Positions 8,207 through 17,053 of a stretch of 64,000 bases of DNA are shown in pieces. Numbering within the stretch: position 1 is the first letter of the stretch; the number at the start of each line of letters is the position of its first letter. The DNA is from Tabrizicola_A sp965284335 (GTDB taxonomy: Bacteria; Pseudomonadota; Alphaproteobacteria; Rhodobacterales; Rhodobacteraceae): assembly GCF_965284335.1 (NCBI RefSeq), contig NZ_OZ260076.1; one strand, written 5' to 3'. The notes below the pieces were generated by a model, which was given only the letters and a program-made list of their open reading frames with translations, did not search any database and had not been told where the DNA came from. Position numbers and translations under genes: made by a program.

Positions 8207-9489
8207 AGGTTTTCCAAACGCTCTTGGCGGCCCGATTTGGGTTCCGGCTCTAGCCCCTCGGCGGTGACGCGAGCCGCCGCTGCCTCAAGTCCGCCTTGCA
8301 GCATGGATTTGGCCGCCGGGGTGTTCCAGCCCGCATAGCGGGCCGCGCGCGCCGCCTCCAACTCGCCGCTTTCCAGAAGTGCTGCGGCCGATTTCAAGGC
8401 GCGTGCGCAGGTGTCCATGCCGCCGACATGGGCCAGCACCAGATCTTCGGCGTCCAAGGATTGGCGGCGGATCTTGGCGTCAAAATTGGTGCCGCCGGTG
8501 GTATAGCCGCCTGCGCGCAGTATTTCATAAAAGGCCAGCGCCTTTTCGGCGTGGTTGTTGGGGAACTGGTCGGTGTCCCAGCCAGACTGGTAATCATTGC
8601 GGTTCATGTCGATGGAGCCAAAAATCCCCAAGGCCGCCGCCGTGGCAATCTCGTGTTCAAACGAGTGACCGGCCAGAATGGCATGGCCCTGTTCGATGTT
8701 GACCTTCACCTCGCCTTCAAGGCCGAAATCCTTGAGGAAGCCGTAGACCGTAGCCACATCATAATCATACTGATGCTTGGACGGCTCTTGCGGTTTCGGT
8801 TCGATCAGGATCGTGCCTTTGAAGCCGATCTTGTGTTTATATTCGACCACCTGTTGCAGGAAACGGCCCGCATGCGCCCGCTCTGCCGCCAGATCGGTGT
8901 TGAGAAGCGTCTCATAACCCTCGCGCCCGCCCCAGAGCACATAGTTCGCGCCGCCGAGTTTGTGGGTCGCATCCAGATTGGCCTTCACGCTTGCGGCGGC
9001 ATAGGCATAGACATCGGGATCTGGGTTGGTGGCAGCCCCCGACATCCAGCGCTTATGGCTGAACATATTGGCGGTGCCCCACAGAAGCTTGGCCTTATGC
9101 TGGGCCTGTTTTTCCGCGAAATAGTCAACGATTTCATCAAGGTTGCGTTTGCTTTCCGCGAAAGTCGCGCCTTCGGGGCGCACGTCGGCATCGTGGAAGC
9201 AATAGAAGGGCACGCCGAGGATATCGAACAAATCAAACGCCGCGTCGGCCTTGGCGCGGGCGGCTGCCATGGTGTCGGCAAACCACGGGCGGTTCAGCGT
9301 TTGGCCGCCAAAAGGATCGCCGCCCTGATAGGCAAAGCTGTGCCAATAGGCGACGGCAAAGCGCAGATGGTCCTCCATCCGCTTGCCCATCACCACCTCA
9401 TCGGGGTTGTAGTGGCGGAAGGCAAATTCGTTGGTGGAATTCGGGCCTTCGTAGCGGATTGCGGGAATGCCTTGGAAATAGCCGGGCAT
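8188..9489 (-). CDS. xylA: Xylose isomerase
   Basis: This 433-residue enzyme interconverts D-xylose and D-xylulose in the cytoplasm. Family landmarks include WHSFAYQGGDPFGG, the active-site segment FHDADVRPEG, the metal-binding block NIEQGHAILAGHSFEHE and the aspartate cluster GSIDMNRNDYQSGWDTDQFP. Length matches the long (class II) isomerases. It lies 9 bases after xylB in the same operon. Its 3' end is unusual in being overlapped by the haloperoxidase-like gene. Confidence 0.97.
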   Translation of the reverse strand: MPGYFQGIPAIRYEGPNSTNEFAFRHYNPDEVVMGKRMEDHLRFAVAYWHSFAYQGGDPFGGQTLNRPWFADTMAAARAKADAAFDLFDILGVPFYCFHDADVRPEGATFAESKRNLDEIVDYFAEKQAQHKAKLLWGTANMFSHKRWMSGAATNPDPDVYAYAAASVKANLDATHKLGGANYVLWGGREGYETLLNTDLAAERAHAGRFLQQVVEYKHKIGFKGTILIEPKPQEPSKHQYDYDVATVYGFLKDFGLEGEVKVNIEQGHAILAGHSFEHEIATAAALGIFGSIDMNRNDYQSGWDTDQFPNNHAEKALAFYEILRAGGYTTGGTNFDAKIRRQSLDAEDLVLAHVGGMDTCARALKSAAALLESGELEAARAARYAGWNTPAAKSMLQGGLEAAAARVTAEGLEPEPKSGRQERLENLWNRYV

Positions 9490-9498
9490 GATATGTCC

Positions 9499-10935
9499 TT
9501 AGATATTGCAGCCCCGAAGGGCGGTTTGGGCAGCGCGGAACCGGGCGTGGCCCGCATCGAACGCATCAACAAGCGCGCGGTCGGGATCGACCGAGCGGGC
9601 AATCTTGGGGCGGGTGGCAATCTCGGCCCCGGCCCCGGTGGCGGCCATCAGGCCAAGCCGCGCGGCACCAAACGCGCCGCCAAAATCGCCCGCAACGGGC
9701 AGATCGACAGGCACATTCAGCGCCGTGGCAATGGCGCGCAGCCAATAGTCAGACCGCGACCCACCGCCCACCGCAAGCAGGCGGTCAATCTTGGTGCCCG
9801 TGGCGGCCAGCGCATCGCGGCAATCGCGCAGGGCGAAGGTGACGCCTTCAAGCACCGCACGGGTGCCTGCGGCGGTGTCGGTGGCATGTTCAAGACCCAT
9901 GAAAGAGCCGCGAATGGCAGCATCGTTCAAGGGCGTGCGCTCACCGCCCAGATAGGGCAGGAACAGGGCTTTGGCGGGGGCCTGCAACTGGGTGAGCGCC
10001 GCGGTCAAGGCGGCTGCATCTTGGCCAACAAAACGGCCATACCAGTTCAAAGCATCGGTTGCGGCCAAGATCACGCCCATCTGGTGCCAAGACCCCGGCA
10101 GCGCGTGGCAAAAGGTATGCACGGCGGTGGCCGGATCGGGCTGATAGCCGTCATTGGCGGCAAAAAGCACGCCAGAGGTGCCCAAAGACACAAAGGCCTC
10201 GCCCGCGCGGACCACGCCCACGCCCACGCCCGAGGCGGCGTTGTCCCCGCCCCCGCCCGCGACCACGACGCGCCCCATGCCCCAACGCTGGGCCAGTGTG
10301 TCGCGCAAAAGGCCCGAGACCTCGGACCCCTCGACCAAACGCGGCATCTGGGCGCGGGTGAGGCCGGTGGCGGCCAGAAGGTCATCTGACCAATCGCGCC
10401 GCCCGGTATCCAGCCATGAGGTTCCGGCGGCATCGGACATCTCGGCGACATGATCGCCGATCAGCCACAGGCGCAGATAATCCTTTGGCAACAGAACCTT
10501 GGCAACCTTGGCCCAAAGGTCGGGTTCATGCGCGCGCACCCAATCCAGCTTTGGCGCGGTAAAGCCGGGAAAGACGATATTGCCCGACAGCGCGCGAAAG
10601 CGCGGGTCGGCGTCAAGCTGTGCGGCCTCATGATGGGCGCGGGTGTCGTTCCACAGGATGCAAGGGCGCAGCACATTATCCGACGCATCCAAAAGCGTGG
10701 CACCATGCATATGGCCGGACAGGCCGATGCCCTGCACCGCCCCCAAGCCATGCGCGGCCAGCTTGTCCAAGACGGTTTCAGCCGCCGCAATCCAATGCGA
10801 CGGCTCTTGTTCTGACCAGCCCTCTGCCGGGCGCGCGACGGTCAGGTGGGCGCTGGCCTCGGCCAGCACCTCTTGACGGTCGTTCATCAAGATGCCCTTC
10901 AGCCCCGACGTGCCAAGGTCCAGTCCTAGGAACAT
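9499..10935 (-). CDS. xylB: Xylulokinase
   Basis: This is a 478-residue FGGY-family sugar kinase that phosphorylates D-xylulose to xylulose 5-phosphate. The N-terminal phosphate-1 motif GLDLGTSGLKG, the substrate region GLSGHMHGATLLD and the C-terminal nucleotide segment AVGGGSRSDYWL are visible. It is one base downstream of the ABC ATPase gene and nine bases upstream of xylA, which ties transport and catabolism in one transcript. Confidence 0.95.
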   Translation of the reverse strand: MFLGLDLGTSGLKGILMNDRQEVLAEASAHLTVARPAEGWSEQEPSHWIAAAETVLDKLAAHGLGAVQGIGLSGHMHGATLLDASDNVLRPCILWNDTRAHHEAAQLDADPRFRALSGNIVFPGFTAPKLDWVRAHEPDLWAKVAKVLLPKDYLRLWLIGDHVAEMSDAAGTSWLDTGRRDWSDDLLAATGLTRAQMPRLVEGSEVSGLLRDTLAQRWGMGRVVVAGGGGDNAASGVGVGVVRAGEAFVSLGTSGVLFAANDGYQPDPATAVHTFCHALPGSWHQMGVILAATDALNWYGRFVGQDAAALTAALTQLQAPAKALFLPYLGGERTPLNDAAIRGSFMGLEHATDTAAGTRAVLEGVTFALRDCRDALAATGTKIDRLLAVGGGSRSDYWLRAIATALNVPVDLPVAGDFGGAFGAARLGLMAATGAGAEIATRPKIARSVDPDRALVDAFDAGHARFRAAQTALRGCNI

Positions 10936-10936
10936 G

Positions 10937-11698
10937 TCAGTAGGCCTGCGGCGGCTTTTTGCCCATGATGATCATGCCCAGAATGTCGTCATCGGTGACC
11001 TCGTTGACATTCACCGTGCCGACGCGCTGGCCATTTTTCATCACGACTGCCCGATCGCACAGCTTCATCACGTTGTGGATGTCATGTTCGATCAGGAAGA
11101 TGCCCAAGCCTTGCGCCTTCAGCTCTTGGATCAGCTCGGCCACCATTTGGGTTTCATGCGGCCCCAGCGCGGCGGTCGGTTCGTCCATGATCAGGATCTT
11201 GGCGTTGAAATAAACCGCCCGCGCAATGGCGACCGATTGGCGCTGGCCGCCCGACAGTGCCGAAACCGGCACATTGAACTTTTTAAAGTTCGGATTGAGC
11301 CGCCCCATGATCTTGCGGGTTTCGGCCTCCATCGCGGTCTCATCCACAAAGCCCATCGCGCCGACGAGTTCACGGCCCAAAAACAGGTTCGAGGCCGCGT
11401 CAAGATTGTCGGCCAAGGCCAGCGTCTGATAGATCGTCTCGATGTTATAGGCCCGCGCATCGCGTGGATCGTCAATCTCGACCTCTTTGCCGTTGATCAG
11501 GATCTGGCCCGCGTCTTTCTTATAAGCGCCCGACAGGCACTTGATCAGCGTGGATTTGCCCGCGCCGTTATGGCCCAAAAGGCCCACAACCTCGCCGGGG
11601 AACAGATCCACCGTGACGTGATCCACCGCCTTGATACCGCCAAAGGCAATCGAGATGTCGCGCAGCTCGACAAGCGGGGTTCCGGTTCTGTCTACCAT
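10937..11698 (-). CDS. xylG: Xylose ABC transporter ATP-binding protein, single-domain XylG type
   Basis: This 253-residue ABC ATPase has Walker A GHNGAGKST, signature ALSGGQRQ, Walker B ILIMDEPTAALG and a switch histidine in IEHD. E. coli XylG and RbsA are tandem two-domain ATPases of about 500 residues, whereas this protein has one domain like FrcA of rhizobia, so it presumably works as a homodimer. It lies between the permease and xylulokinase genes, and the context indicates a pentose substrate. Confidence 0.9.
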   Translation of the reverse strand: MVDRTGTPLVELRDISIAFGGIKAVDHVTVDLFPGEVVGLLGHNGAGKSTLIKCLSGAYKKDAGQILINGKEVEIDDPRDARAYNIETIYQTLALADNLDAASNLFLGRELVGAMGFVDETAMEAETRKIMGRLNPNFKKFNVPVSALSGGQRQSVAIARAVYFNAKILIMDEPTAALGPHETQMVAELIQELKAQGLGIFLIEHDIHNVMKLCDRAVVMKNGQRVGTVNVNEVTDDDILGMIIMGKKPPQAY

Positions 11699-11710
11699 GG
11701 TCTTGGCCCC

Positions 11711-13102
11711 TTACTTGATGCGTTTGCGGTAAACGATGTCCAGCCACACGGCCAGAACCAGCGCGATGCCGATGACGATGCGCTGATAAGACCCGTCGCC
11801 AAAGCCGATCAGCACCATGCCGGTTTGCAACGAGGTCAGGATCAAGGCGCCAATGATCGCGCCATAGATCGTGCCGCCCCCCCCCGCCAGCGAGGTGCCA
11901 CCAACCACGGCGGCGGCGATGACGTAAAGTTCGTCAAGGTTGCCCATGGCGTTGGTGGCGCTGTTCTGGCGTGCCGCCCCGATGACCGCCGCGATGCCCG
12001 CAAGGCCACCCATCAGGGCAAAAATCTTGACGGTCATGGCTCTGGTATTGATGCCCGACAGGGCCGCCGCCTCGGGGTTGCCGCCGATGGCAAAGACATA
12101 GCGGCCAAAGCGGGTGCGGGTCATCAGAATGGTCATGAAAATGGCCACCACGATCATGATCAAGACCGGATAGGCAAAGCCATGGCCAAAGCTGGCGCAG
12201 ACATCGCTGTAAATGTCACCACCTCGTTGAGCGCAGGCAGGAACCTCTTGGCCAAGGCTGGTGTAGTATTTCTGAATGTTTCCGGGCGGCCAGATGTAGG
12301 CATTGACCAGCGCGGTCGCACCGATGATGACGCTGCACACAAGGCCAATCACAAAGGTCTCGGCCCAAGCGGGGCGGAGTGGGAAGCCGTGCTTTTGGCG
12401 CGATTTGCGGCTGTTGAGGAAGGCCCAGATCACAAAGACACAGGCGATCACGCCGAAGATCCAGCTGCCAGTGCGCCCCAGCGCGCCGAATGACCCGCCG
12501 CCGATCAGGGCGAAGCTTTCATCAAGGGGGGCAATGGTCTTGCCACCCGCCACCAGAAAAGCCGCACCGCGCCAGACCAACAGGCCGCCCAGCGTGACGA
12601 TAAAGGCCGGAATGTTGAGAAAGGCGATCAGCACGCCCTGAAACGCCCCGATCAAGGCGCCCATGGCGATGCCAAAGATCACCGTGATGATCCAAATAGA
12701 CGGATGCCCGAGGCCGAGCGCGGGTGTCAGCCATTCGACCTGCAACAGACCCATATACATGCCGACCATGCCCATGATCGAGCCGACCGACAGGTCAATG
12801 TTGCGGGTGATGATGACCAGCACCATGCCGGTGGCCATGATCCCGATATAGGCGGTCTGCACCGAGAGGTTCCACAGGTTGCGCGGGGTCAAAAAGCCGT
12901 TTGCTTCGGCCTGAGTTGCGCCCAAGAGCAGCGAGGGGCGGCCCAAAACAAAGGTGGAATATGCCTCAAACGCCACCCAGATCAGCATCAGCGCGCCAAC
13001 CATGCCCAAAAGGCGGGGATCAATTTCTGTTGCACGCAGAAAGCGGGTAAATGCGCCTTCGCCTTTGGCCGTAGTCTGGGGGGAATGTGGGGTGTCGCTC
13101 AT
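11711..13102 (-). CDS. xylH: Xylose ABC transporter permease
   Basis: This is a 463-residue multi-spanning inner-membrane permease of the ribose/xylose (BPD_transp_2) family, with about ten hydrophobic segments. Recognisable loops are NIDLSVGSIMGMVGM, IPAFIVTLGGLLVWRGAAF and the C-terminal GGTSLAGGGGTIYGA. An upstream TTG at 13114 also keeps the frame, but ATG 13102 is preceded by GACGAGG and gives a normal hydrophilic N-terminus. It pairs with the XylG-type ATPase 12 bases downstream and the XylF-type binding protein upstream. Confidence 0.92.
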   Translation of the reverse strand: MSDTPHSPQTTAKGEGAFTRFLRATEIDPRLLGMVGALMLIWVAFEAYSTFVLGRPSLLLGATQAEANGFLTPRNLWNLSVQTAYIGIMATGMVLVIITRNIDLSVGSIMGMVGMYMGLLQVEWLTPALGLGHPSIWIITVIFGIAMGALIGAFQGVLIAFLNIPAFIVTLGGLLVWRGAAFLVAGGKTIAPLDESFALIGGGSFGALGRTGSWIFGVIACVFVIWAFLNSRKSRQKHGFPLRPAWAETFVIGLVCSVIIGATALVNAYIWPPGNIQKYYTSLGQEVPACAQRGGDIYSDVCASFGHGFAYPVLIMIVVAIFMTILMTRTRFGRYVFAIGGNPEAAALSGINTRAMTVKIFALMGGLAGIAAVIGAARQNSATNAMGNLDELYVIAAAVVGGTSLAGGGGTIYGAIIGALILTSLQTGMVLIGFGDGSYQRIVIGIALVLAVWLDIVYRKRIK

Positions 13103-13202
13103 GTCCTCGTCCAACCTGTGAGAGGGATTTGGCCGGGACTGCCCCGCGCGCCATCTGGCCCGCGGATCGCACCCTTTCGGGGCGCAAAACCACCCGGTTC
13201 CG

Positions 13203-13237
13203 AAAAAAATCCGGCGCCGCCTGTGGGGCAGCGCCGG
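13203..13237 (-). terminator. Intrinsic terminator/attenuator between xylF and xylH
   Basis: On the minus strand, CCGGCGCTGCC pairs with GGCGGCGCCGG around CCACA (11 bp with one G-T pair) and is followed by A and seven T. It starts 12 bases after the xylF stop. Partial read-through would give an excess of binding protein over membrane components, as is usual for sugar ABC operons. Confidence 0.8.
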
Positions 13238-13249
13238 GAGACCTTTAGA

Positions 13250-14275
13250 TCACTGGCAAGCAGCGACGCCTTCCATGGCGCCTTCGCAAGCGGCTTCTTT
13301 GGTGATGTGACCTGCGTCAATCGCCAAGTTCAGCGTGTCTTTGGTGATCGGGGTCGGGTCCAGAAGGATGGCGTTCATTTCAACGCCCTTCTCGCCGCCC
13401 GAGAACTTGGTTGCGTTCGGGATCGCATCCAGCGCGGTGCCGTCGGCCAGCATCCCGGCGATTTCGCCAGCTGCCTTGCCCAGATCGCGGCTGTTTTTCC
13501 AAACCGAAACGGTCTGGGTGCCACGGGCCACGCGGTTGATCGCGGCCAAGTCACCGTCCTGACCACCCAAGGGCACGTTCAGGCCCTGAGCCGCCAAAGC
13601 AGCCGCCGCACCACCGGCCATGCCGTCGTTCTGGGACAGAACAGCGTCAACAGCGTTGTTGTTGGCGGTCAGGATCTGCTCCATGTTCTTTTGAGCATTT
13701 TCCGGCTTCCAGCCGTCCGAGTTGGCTTCACCGACGATCACGATATCGCCCGAGGCCACAGCGGCACCGATGATTTCTTCCATGCCCTGACGCAGGAAGC
13801 CAACGTTCGGGTCACCGGGGTCGCCCTTGATGATCGCATAGTTGCCCTTCGGCGCCACAGCAAAGACCGACTCAGCAATGATCCGGCCCACGCCGACGTT
13901 GTCGAAGGTCAGATAGAAGGTGCGGTCGTCTTCGATCAGACGGTCATAGCCCACAACCGGAATGCCTTCGGCGGCGGCCTTGTCGATGGCCGGACCGATG
14001 GCGTCTTTGTCCCAAGCGTTGATGATCAGCGCGTCCACGCCCTGAGCGATCAGCGCGTCGATGTCGCTCAGCTGCTTTTCAGCCGAGGATTGCGCGTCAG
14101 CCGAGACATATTCGTTGCCAGCCGCTTCGATGGCGGCTTTCATCGCTGCTTCGTCAATTTTCCAGCGCTCTTCCTGGAACTGCGCCCAGCTCACGCCAAT
14201 TTTCTTGCCTTCCGCCAGCGCCGCCGACGAGAAACCAACCGCTGCCATCACCGCAGCGATAAGAACCTTTTGCAT
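13250..14275 (-). CDS. xylF: D-xylose ABC transporter substrate-binding protein
   Basis: This is a 341-residue periplasmic binding protein. It begins with a signal peptide (MQKVLIAAVM to AALA, cut near residue 20) and continues with the XylF-like pattern QEERWKIDE, GYDRLIEDDRTFYLTFDN, GDPGDPN, DGWKPENA, LTANNNAVDAVLSQNDG and GGQDGDLAAI. The start at 14275 is supported by GGGAGGATACTT directly upstream. It is the promoter-proximal gene of the xyl operon and is followed by a terminator that should let it be made in excess. Confidence 0.95.
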   Translation of the reverse strand: MQKVLIAAVMAAVGFSSAALAEGKKIGVSWAQFQEERWKIDEAAMKAAIEAAGNEYVSADAQSSAEKQLSDIDALIAQGVDALIINAWDKDAIGPAIDKAAAEGIPVVGYDRLIEDDRTFYLTFDNVGVGRIIAESVFAVAPKGNYAIIKGDPGDPNVGFLRQGMEEIIGAAVASGDIVIVGEANSDGWKPENAQKNMEQILTANNNAVDAVLSQNDGMAGGAAAALAAQGLNVPLGGQDGDLAAINRVARGTQTVSVWKNSRDLGKAAGEIAGMLADGTALDAIPNATKFSGGEKGVEMNAILLDPTPITKDTLNLAIDAGHITKEAACEGAMEGVAACQ

Positions 14276-14362
14276 AAGTATCCTCCCATGGATGTCGGCC
14301 CGCAAAAAGCCGGTCCGGCGGATTCGCCGGTACGCGCTTAAGCTGAACCGAATAATTTCAGT

Positions 14363-14381
14363 TGTCAAAATATATTTGGCA
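14363..14381. promoter_or_regulatory. Candidate xylose-repressor operator overlapping a -35 element of xylF
   Basis: TGTCAAAATATATTTGGCA is an inverted repeat with arms TGTCAAA and TTTGGCA (one mismatch) around ATATA. On the minus strand its right half supplies TTGACA, a perfect -35 hexamer for xylF. It lies in the 212-base AT-rich gap between xylF and the divergent ROK gene, the usual place for a local repressor site. Assignment to the ROK protein is inferred. Confidence 0.55.
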
Positions 14382-14487
14382 GTTCAAGCTGGGTTCGCAT
14401 CATATTTCATCCAGTTTCGCCGCGTTGCAGCAATTATATGGCGAAAACTGCATGGGATTGGGCTTGATTACTTTGGGGACTGAACTA

Positions 14488-15762
14488 ATGACGCAGATCG
14501 GCGGTGGAGATATGGCGGCAGACCGGCCCAAGGGCGTGGGGCCGCTGATTCCCCCCCTGACCGAAATGCAGCGCCCCCTGCGCCAGCAAATCTTTGAGCG
14601 GATCCGCGCGGCGGGCCTGATCCCTCGGGTTAATCTCGCGCGCGAATTGGATGTCTCGCCAGCCTCGGTCACCACGATCTGCGCCGAATTGATCGAGGCC
14701 GGGCTGATCGAAGAGGTCGCCGCCCCGCGCGATGCCGAAACCGCCCGGGGGCGGCCTGCGGTCGCCTTGGGCGTGCGGGCGGCAGCGCATGTGGTGGCGG
14801 GGATGAAGCTGTCAGACCGCGAACATACTGCCGTGATCGTGGATTTTGCGGGCAATCTGGTGGCGGATGAGGCGGTGCCACGCCAACCCGGCCCGATGAC
14901 ACTGGAAGATCTTTTGGCGGCGATTGAAACCCTGTTGGCGCGGGTTTGTGCCAAGGCGGGGGTAGAGCCGCACAGCCTTTCGGCCATTGGCATCGGGGTG
15001 CCGGGCTTTGTCGATGTGGCCGAAGGCTTGGTGCATTGGTCCTCGGTCCTGCATGATCGCAACGTGGCTTTGGCCGCCGCCGCCACCGCCCATATCGGCG
15101 TGCCCGTCACCATCGACAATGACGCCAACCTCGTGGCGCTGGCCGAGCTGTGGTTCGGGGCGGGGCGCGGGCTGTCGGATTTCGCGGTTGTCACCATCGA
15201 ACATGGTGTCGGCATGGGCTTTGTGATGAACCACCGGATCTTTCGCGGCTCGGGCCGTTTGGGGATGGAGTTGGGCCACACAAAGGTGCAGCTGGACGGC
15301 GCGCTTTGCCGCTGTGGCCAGCGCGGCTGTCTGGAGGCCTATGTGGCCGACTATGCCCTTGCGCGTGAGGCGACGACGGCGCTGAACCGACCGACCACTG
15401 ATACGCTGTCGATCAACGCGCTTTTGGAAAGTCTGTATGATCATGCCAAGGCGGGCAATTCGACCGCGCGGTCAATCTTTCGCCGCGCGGGGCGCTATCT
15501 GGCGGTGGGCTTGTCAAATGTGGTCAACCTCTTTGACCCCGAACTGATTATCCTGTCGGGCGAGCGGATGCGCTATGACTATCTTTACGCCGCCGAAACG
15601 CTGGCCGAGATGGACAATCTGGCCATTCAAAGCGGCCGCCCCCGCCCCAAGATCGAAATTCACGCCTGGGGCGATTTGTTGTGGGCGCATGGCGCGGCGG
15701 CCTTGGCGCTGTCGGTGGTTAGCGAAAACCTGCTGGCCACACAACGCGACATCGCGGCCTGA
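14488..15762 (+). CDS. xylR: ROK-family transcriptional repressor, probable xylose regulator
   Basis: This is a protein of about 424 residues. A winged helix-turn-helix lies at roughly residues 30-75 (ARELDVSPASVTTICAELIE) and is followed by a ROK sugar-kinase-like domain. That domain has the DNDANLVALAELWFG segment and the zinc motif CRCGQRGCLE. It is divergent from the xyl operon, which points to xylose-responsive repression. Start choice is uncertain: ATGs at 14452, 14488 and 14512 are all in frame, and 14488 has GGGGAC nearby. The family otherwise fits XylR/NagC-like ROK repressors well. Confidence 0.85.
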   Translation: MTQIGGGDMAADRPKGVGPLIPPLTEMQRPLRQQIFERIRAAGLIPRVNLARELDVSPASVTTICAELIEAGLIEEVAAPRDAETARGRPAVALGVRAAAHVVAGMKLSDREHTAVIVDFAGNLVADEAVPRQPGPMTLEDLLAAIETLLARVCAKAGVEPHSLSAIGIGVPGFVDVAEGLVHWSSVLHDRNVALAAAATAHIGVPVTIDNDANLVALAELWFGAGRGLSDFAVVTIEHGVGMGFVMNHRIFRGSGRLGMELGHTKVQLDGALCRCGQRGCLEAYVADYALAREATTALNRPTTDTLSINALLESLYDHAKAGNSTARSIFRRAGRYLAVGLSNVVNLFDPELIILSGERMRYDYLYAAETLAEMDNLAIQSGRPRPKIEIHAWGDLLWAHGAAALALSVVSENLLATQRDIAA

Positions 15763-15816
15763 GGCGGGGCTCGCCCGCCACCGCCTCAGGCCCGTAGGGC
15801 GGGGTTCCACCCCGCC
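15758..15816. terminator. Two hairpins between convergent xylR and ychF
   Basis: CCTGAGGCGG (15758-15767, including the xylR stop) pairs with CCGCCTCAGG (15781-15790). GGCGGGG (15798-15804) pairs with CCCCGCC (15810-15816). Neither has a strong T run, so termination may be partly factor-dependent. They fill the 64-base gap between the two stop codons. Confidence 0.55.
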
Positions 15817-15826
15817 ACTCCAAAAA

Positions 15827-16924
15827 TCAACCGCTGAACAGGAAGTGCAGAACGTCGCCGTCCTTGACCTCATAGGTCTTGCCTTCGACCCGGAACTTGC
15901 CCGCCTCTTTGGCCCCCGCCTCGCCCTTGCCAGCGATATAATCGTCATATCCCACGGTTTCGGCGCGGATGAAGCCTTTTTCAAAATCACCGTGGATGAC
16001 GCCTGCGGCCTGTGGGGCCAGCGTGCCTTTAGTGATCGTCCAAGCGCGGGCCTCTTTCGGGCCGACGGTGAAATAGGTCTGCAGGCCCAAAAGCTGATAG
16101 CCCGCGCGGATCAGGCGGTTGAGACCTGCTTCGGTCAGGCCCATTTCTTCAAGGAACATGGCCGCTTCGTCCTCGGCCAGTTGGGAAATCTCTTCCTCGA
16201 TCTTGGCCGAAATCACCACCGAAGCCGCGCCCTGTTTGGCCGCCATCTCGGCCACGCGGGCCGATTGGCTGTTGCCATTGGCGGCGCAGGATTCTTCGAC
16301 GTTGCAGACATAAAGCACGGGCTTGGCGGTCAAGAGTTGCAACATGCGCCATTGCTTGCGGTCATCTTCCGCAATGGCCAGCGTGCGGGCAGGCTTGCCA
16401 TCATTCAGCGCGGCCAAAGCGGCACGCAGCAGCCGGTCTTGGTCCAAGGTCTCTTGATCACCGCCGCGCAGTTTTTTCGACAAAGCGGTGAGGCGGCGTT
16501 CGATGCTTTCCATATCGGCCAGCATCAGTTCGGTTTCGATGGTTTCGGCATCGGCGACTGGGTCGATCCGGCCCTCGACATGGGTGATGTCGCCATCCTC
16601 AAAGCAGCGCAGCACATGGGCGATGGCATCACATTCGCGGATATTGGCGAGGAACTGGTTGCCAAGCCCCTCGCCCTTTGACGCGCCGCGCACCAGACCC
16701 GCGATATCGACAAAGGTCATGCGGGTGGGGATGATCTGCTTTGACCCGGCAATCGCCGCGAGTTTATCCAGCCGCGCATCAGGCACCGCCACCTCGCCGA
16801 CGTTGGGTTCGATGGTGCAAAACGGAAAATTTGCCGCCTGCGCCGCCGCCGTGCGGGTCAACGCGTTGAACAGGGTCGATTTGCCCACATTCGGCAGACC
16901 CACGATACCCATCTTGAAACCCAT
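15827..16924 (-). CDS. ychF: Redox-regulated ATPase/GTPase YchF
   Basis: This 365-residue Obg-related P-loop protein binds ribosomes and prefers ATP. It shows GLPNVGKSTLF at the N-terminus, the switch DIAGLVRGASKGEGLGNQFL and the altered base-recognition motif NVEE that explains ATP preference. A C-terminal TGS domain ends in the usual DGDVLHFLFSG. ATG 16924 is preceded by AAAGGAG and gives the standard length. It converges on xylR. Confidence 0.96.
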   Translation of the reverse strand: MGFKMGIVGLPNVGKSTLFNALTRTAAAQAANFPFCTIEPNVGEVAVPDARLDKLAAIAGSKQIIPTRMTFVDIAGLVRGASKGEGLGNQFLANIRECDAIAHVLRCFEDGDITHVEGRIDPVADAETIETELMLADMESIERRLTALSKKLRGGDQETLDQDRLLRAALAALNDGKPARTLAIAEDDRKQWRMLQLLTAKPVLYVCNVEESCAANGNSQSARVAEMAAKQGAASVVISAKIEEEISQLAEDEAAMFLEEMGLTEAGLNRLIRAGYQLLGLQTYFTVGPKEARAWTITKGTLAPQAAGVIHGDFEKGFIRAETVGYDDYIAGKGEAGAKEAGKFRVEGKTYEVKDGDVLHFLFSG

Positions 16925-17053
16925 GACGCCGCTCCTTTGGCTGTTGGCGCGCTTGATAGGGGGGAAGGCCCGCAGGATCAAGCGCGGCTTTGCCCCATTG
17001 ATTTTCCCGCCCCCACCTGCGAAACCGGGGCCGAGGAATTTCGGGGACCTGCC

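Noticed and set aside
8296..10389. 697-codon plus-strand frame over xylA and xylB
   Set aside because: It is a shadow of two unmistakable minus-strand genes, with low-complexity composition and no ribosome binding site.
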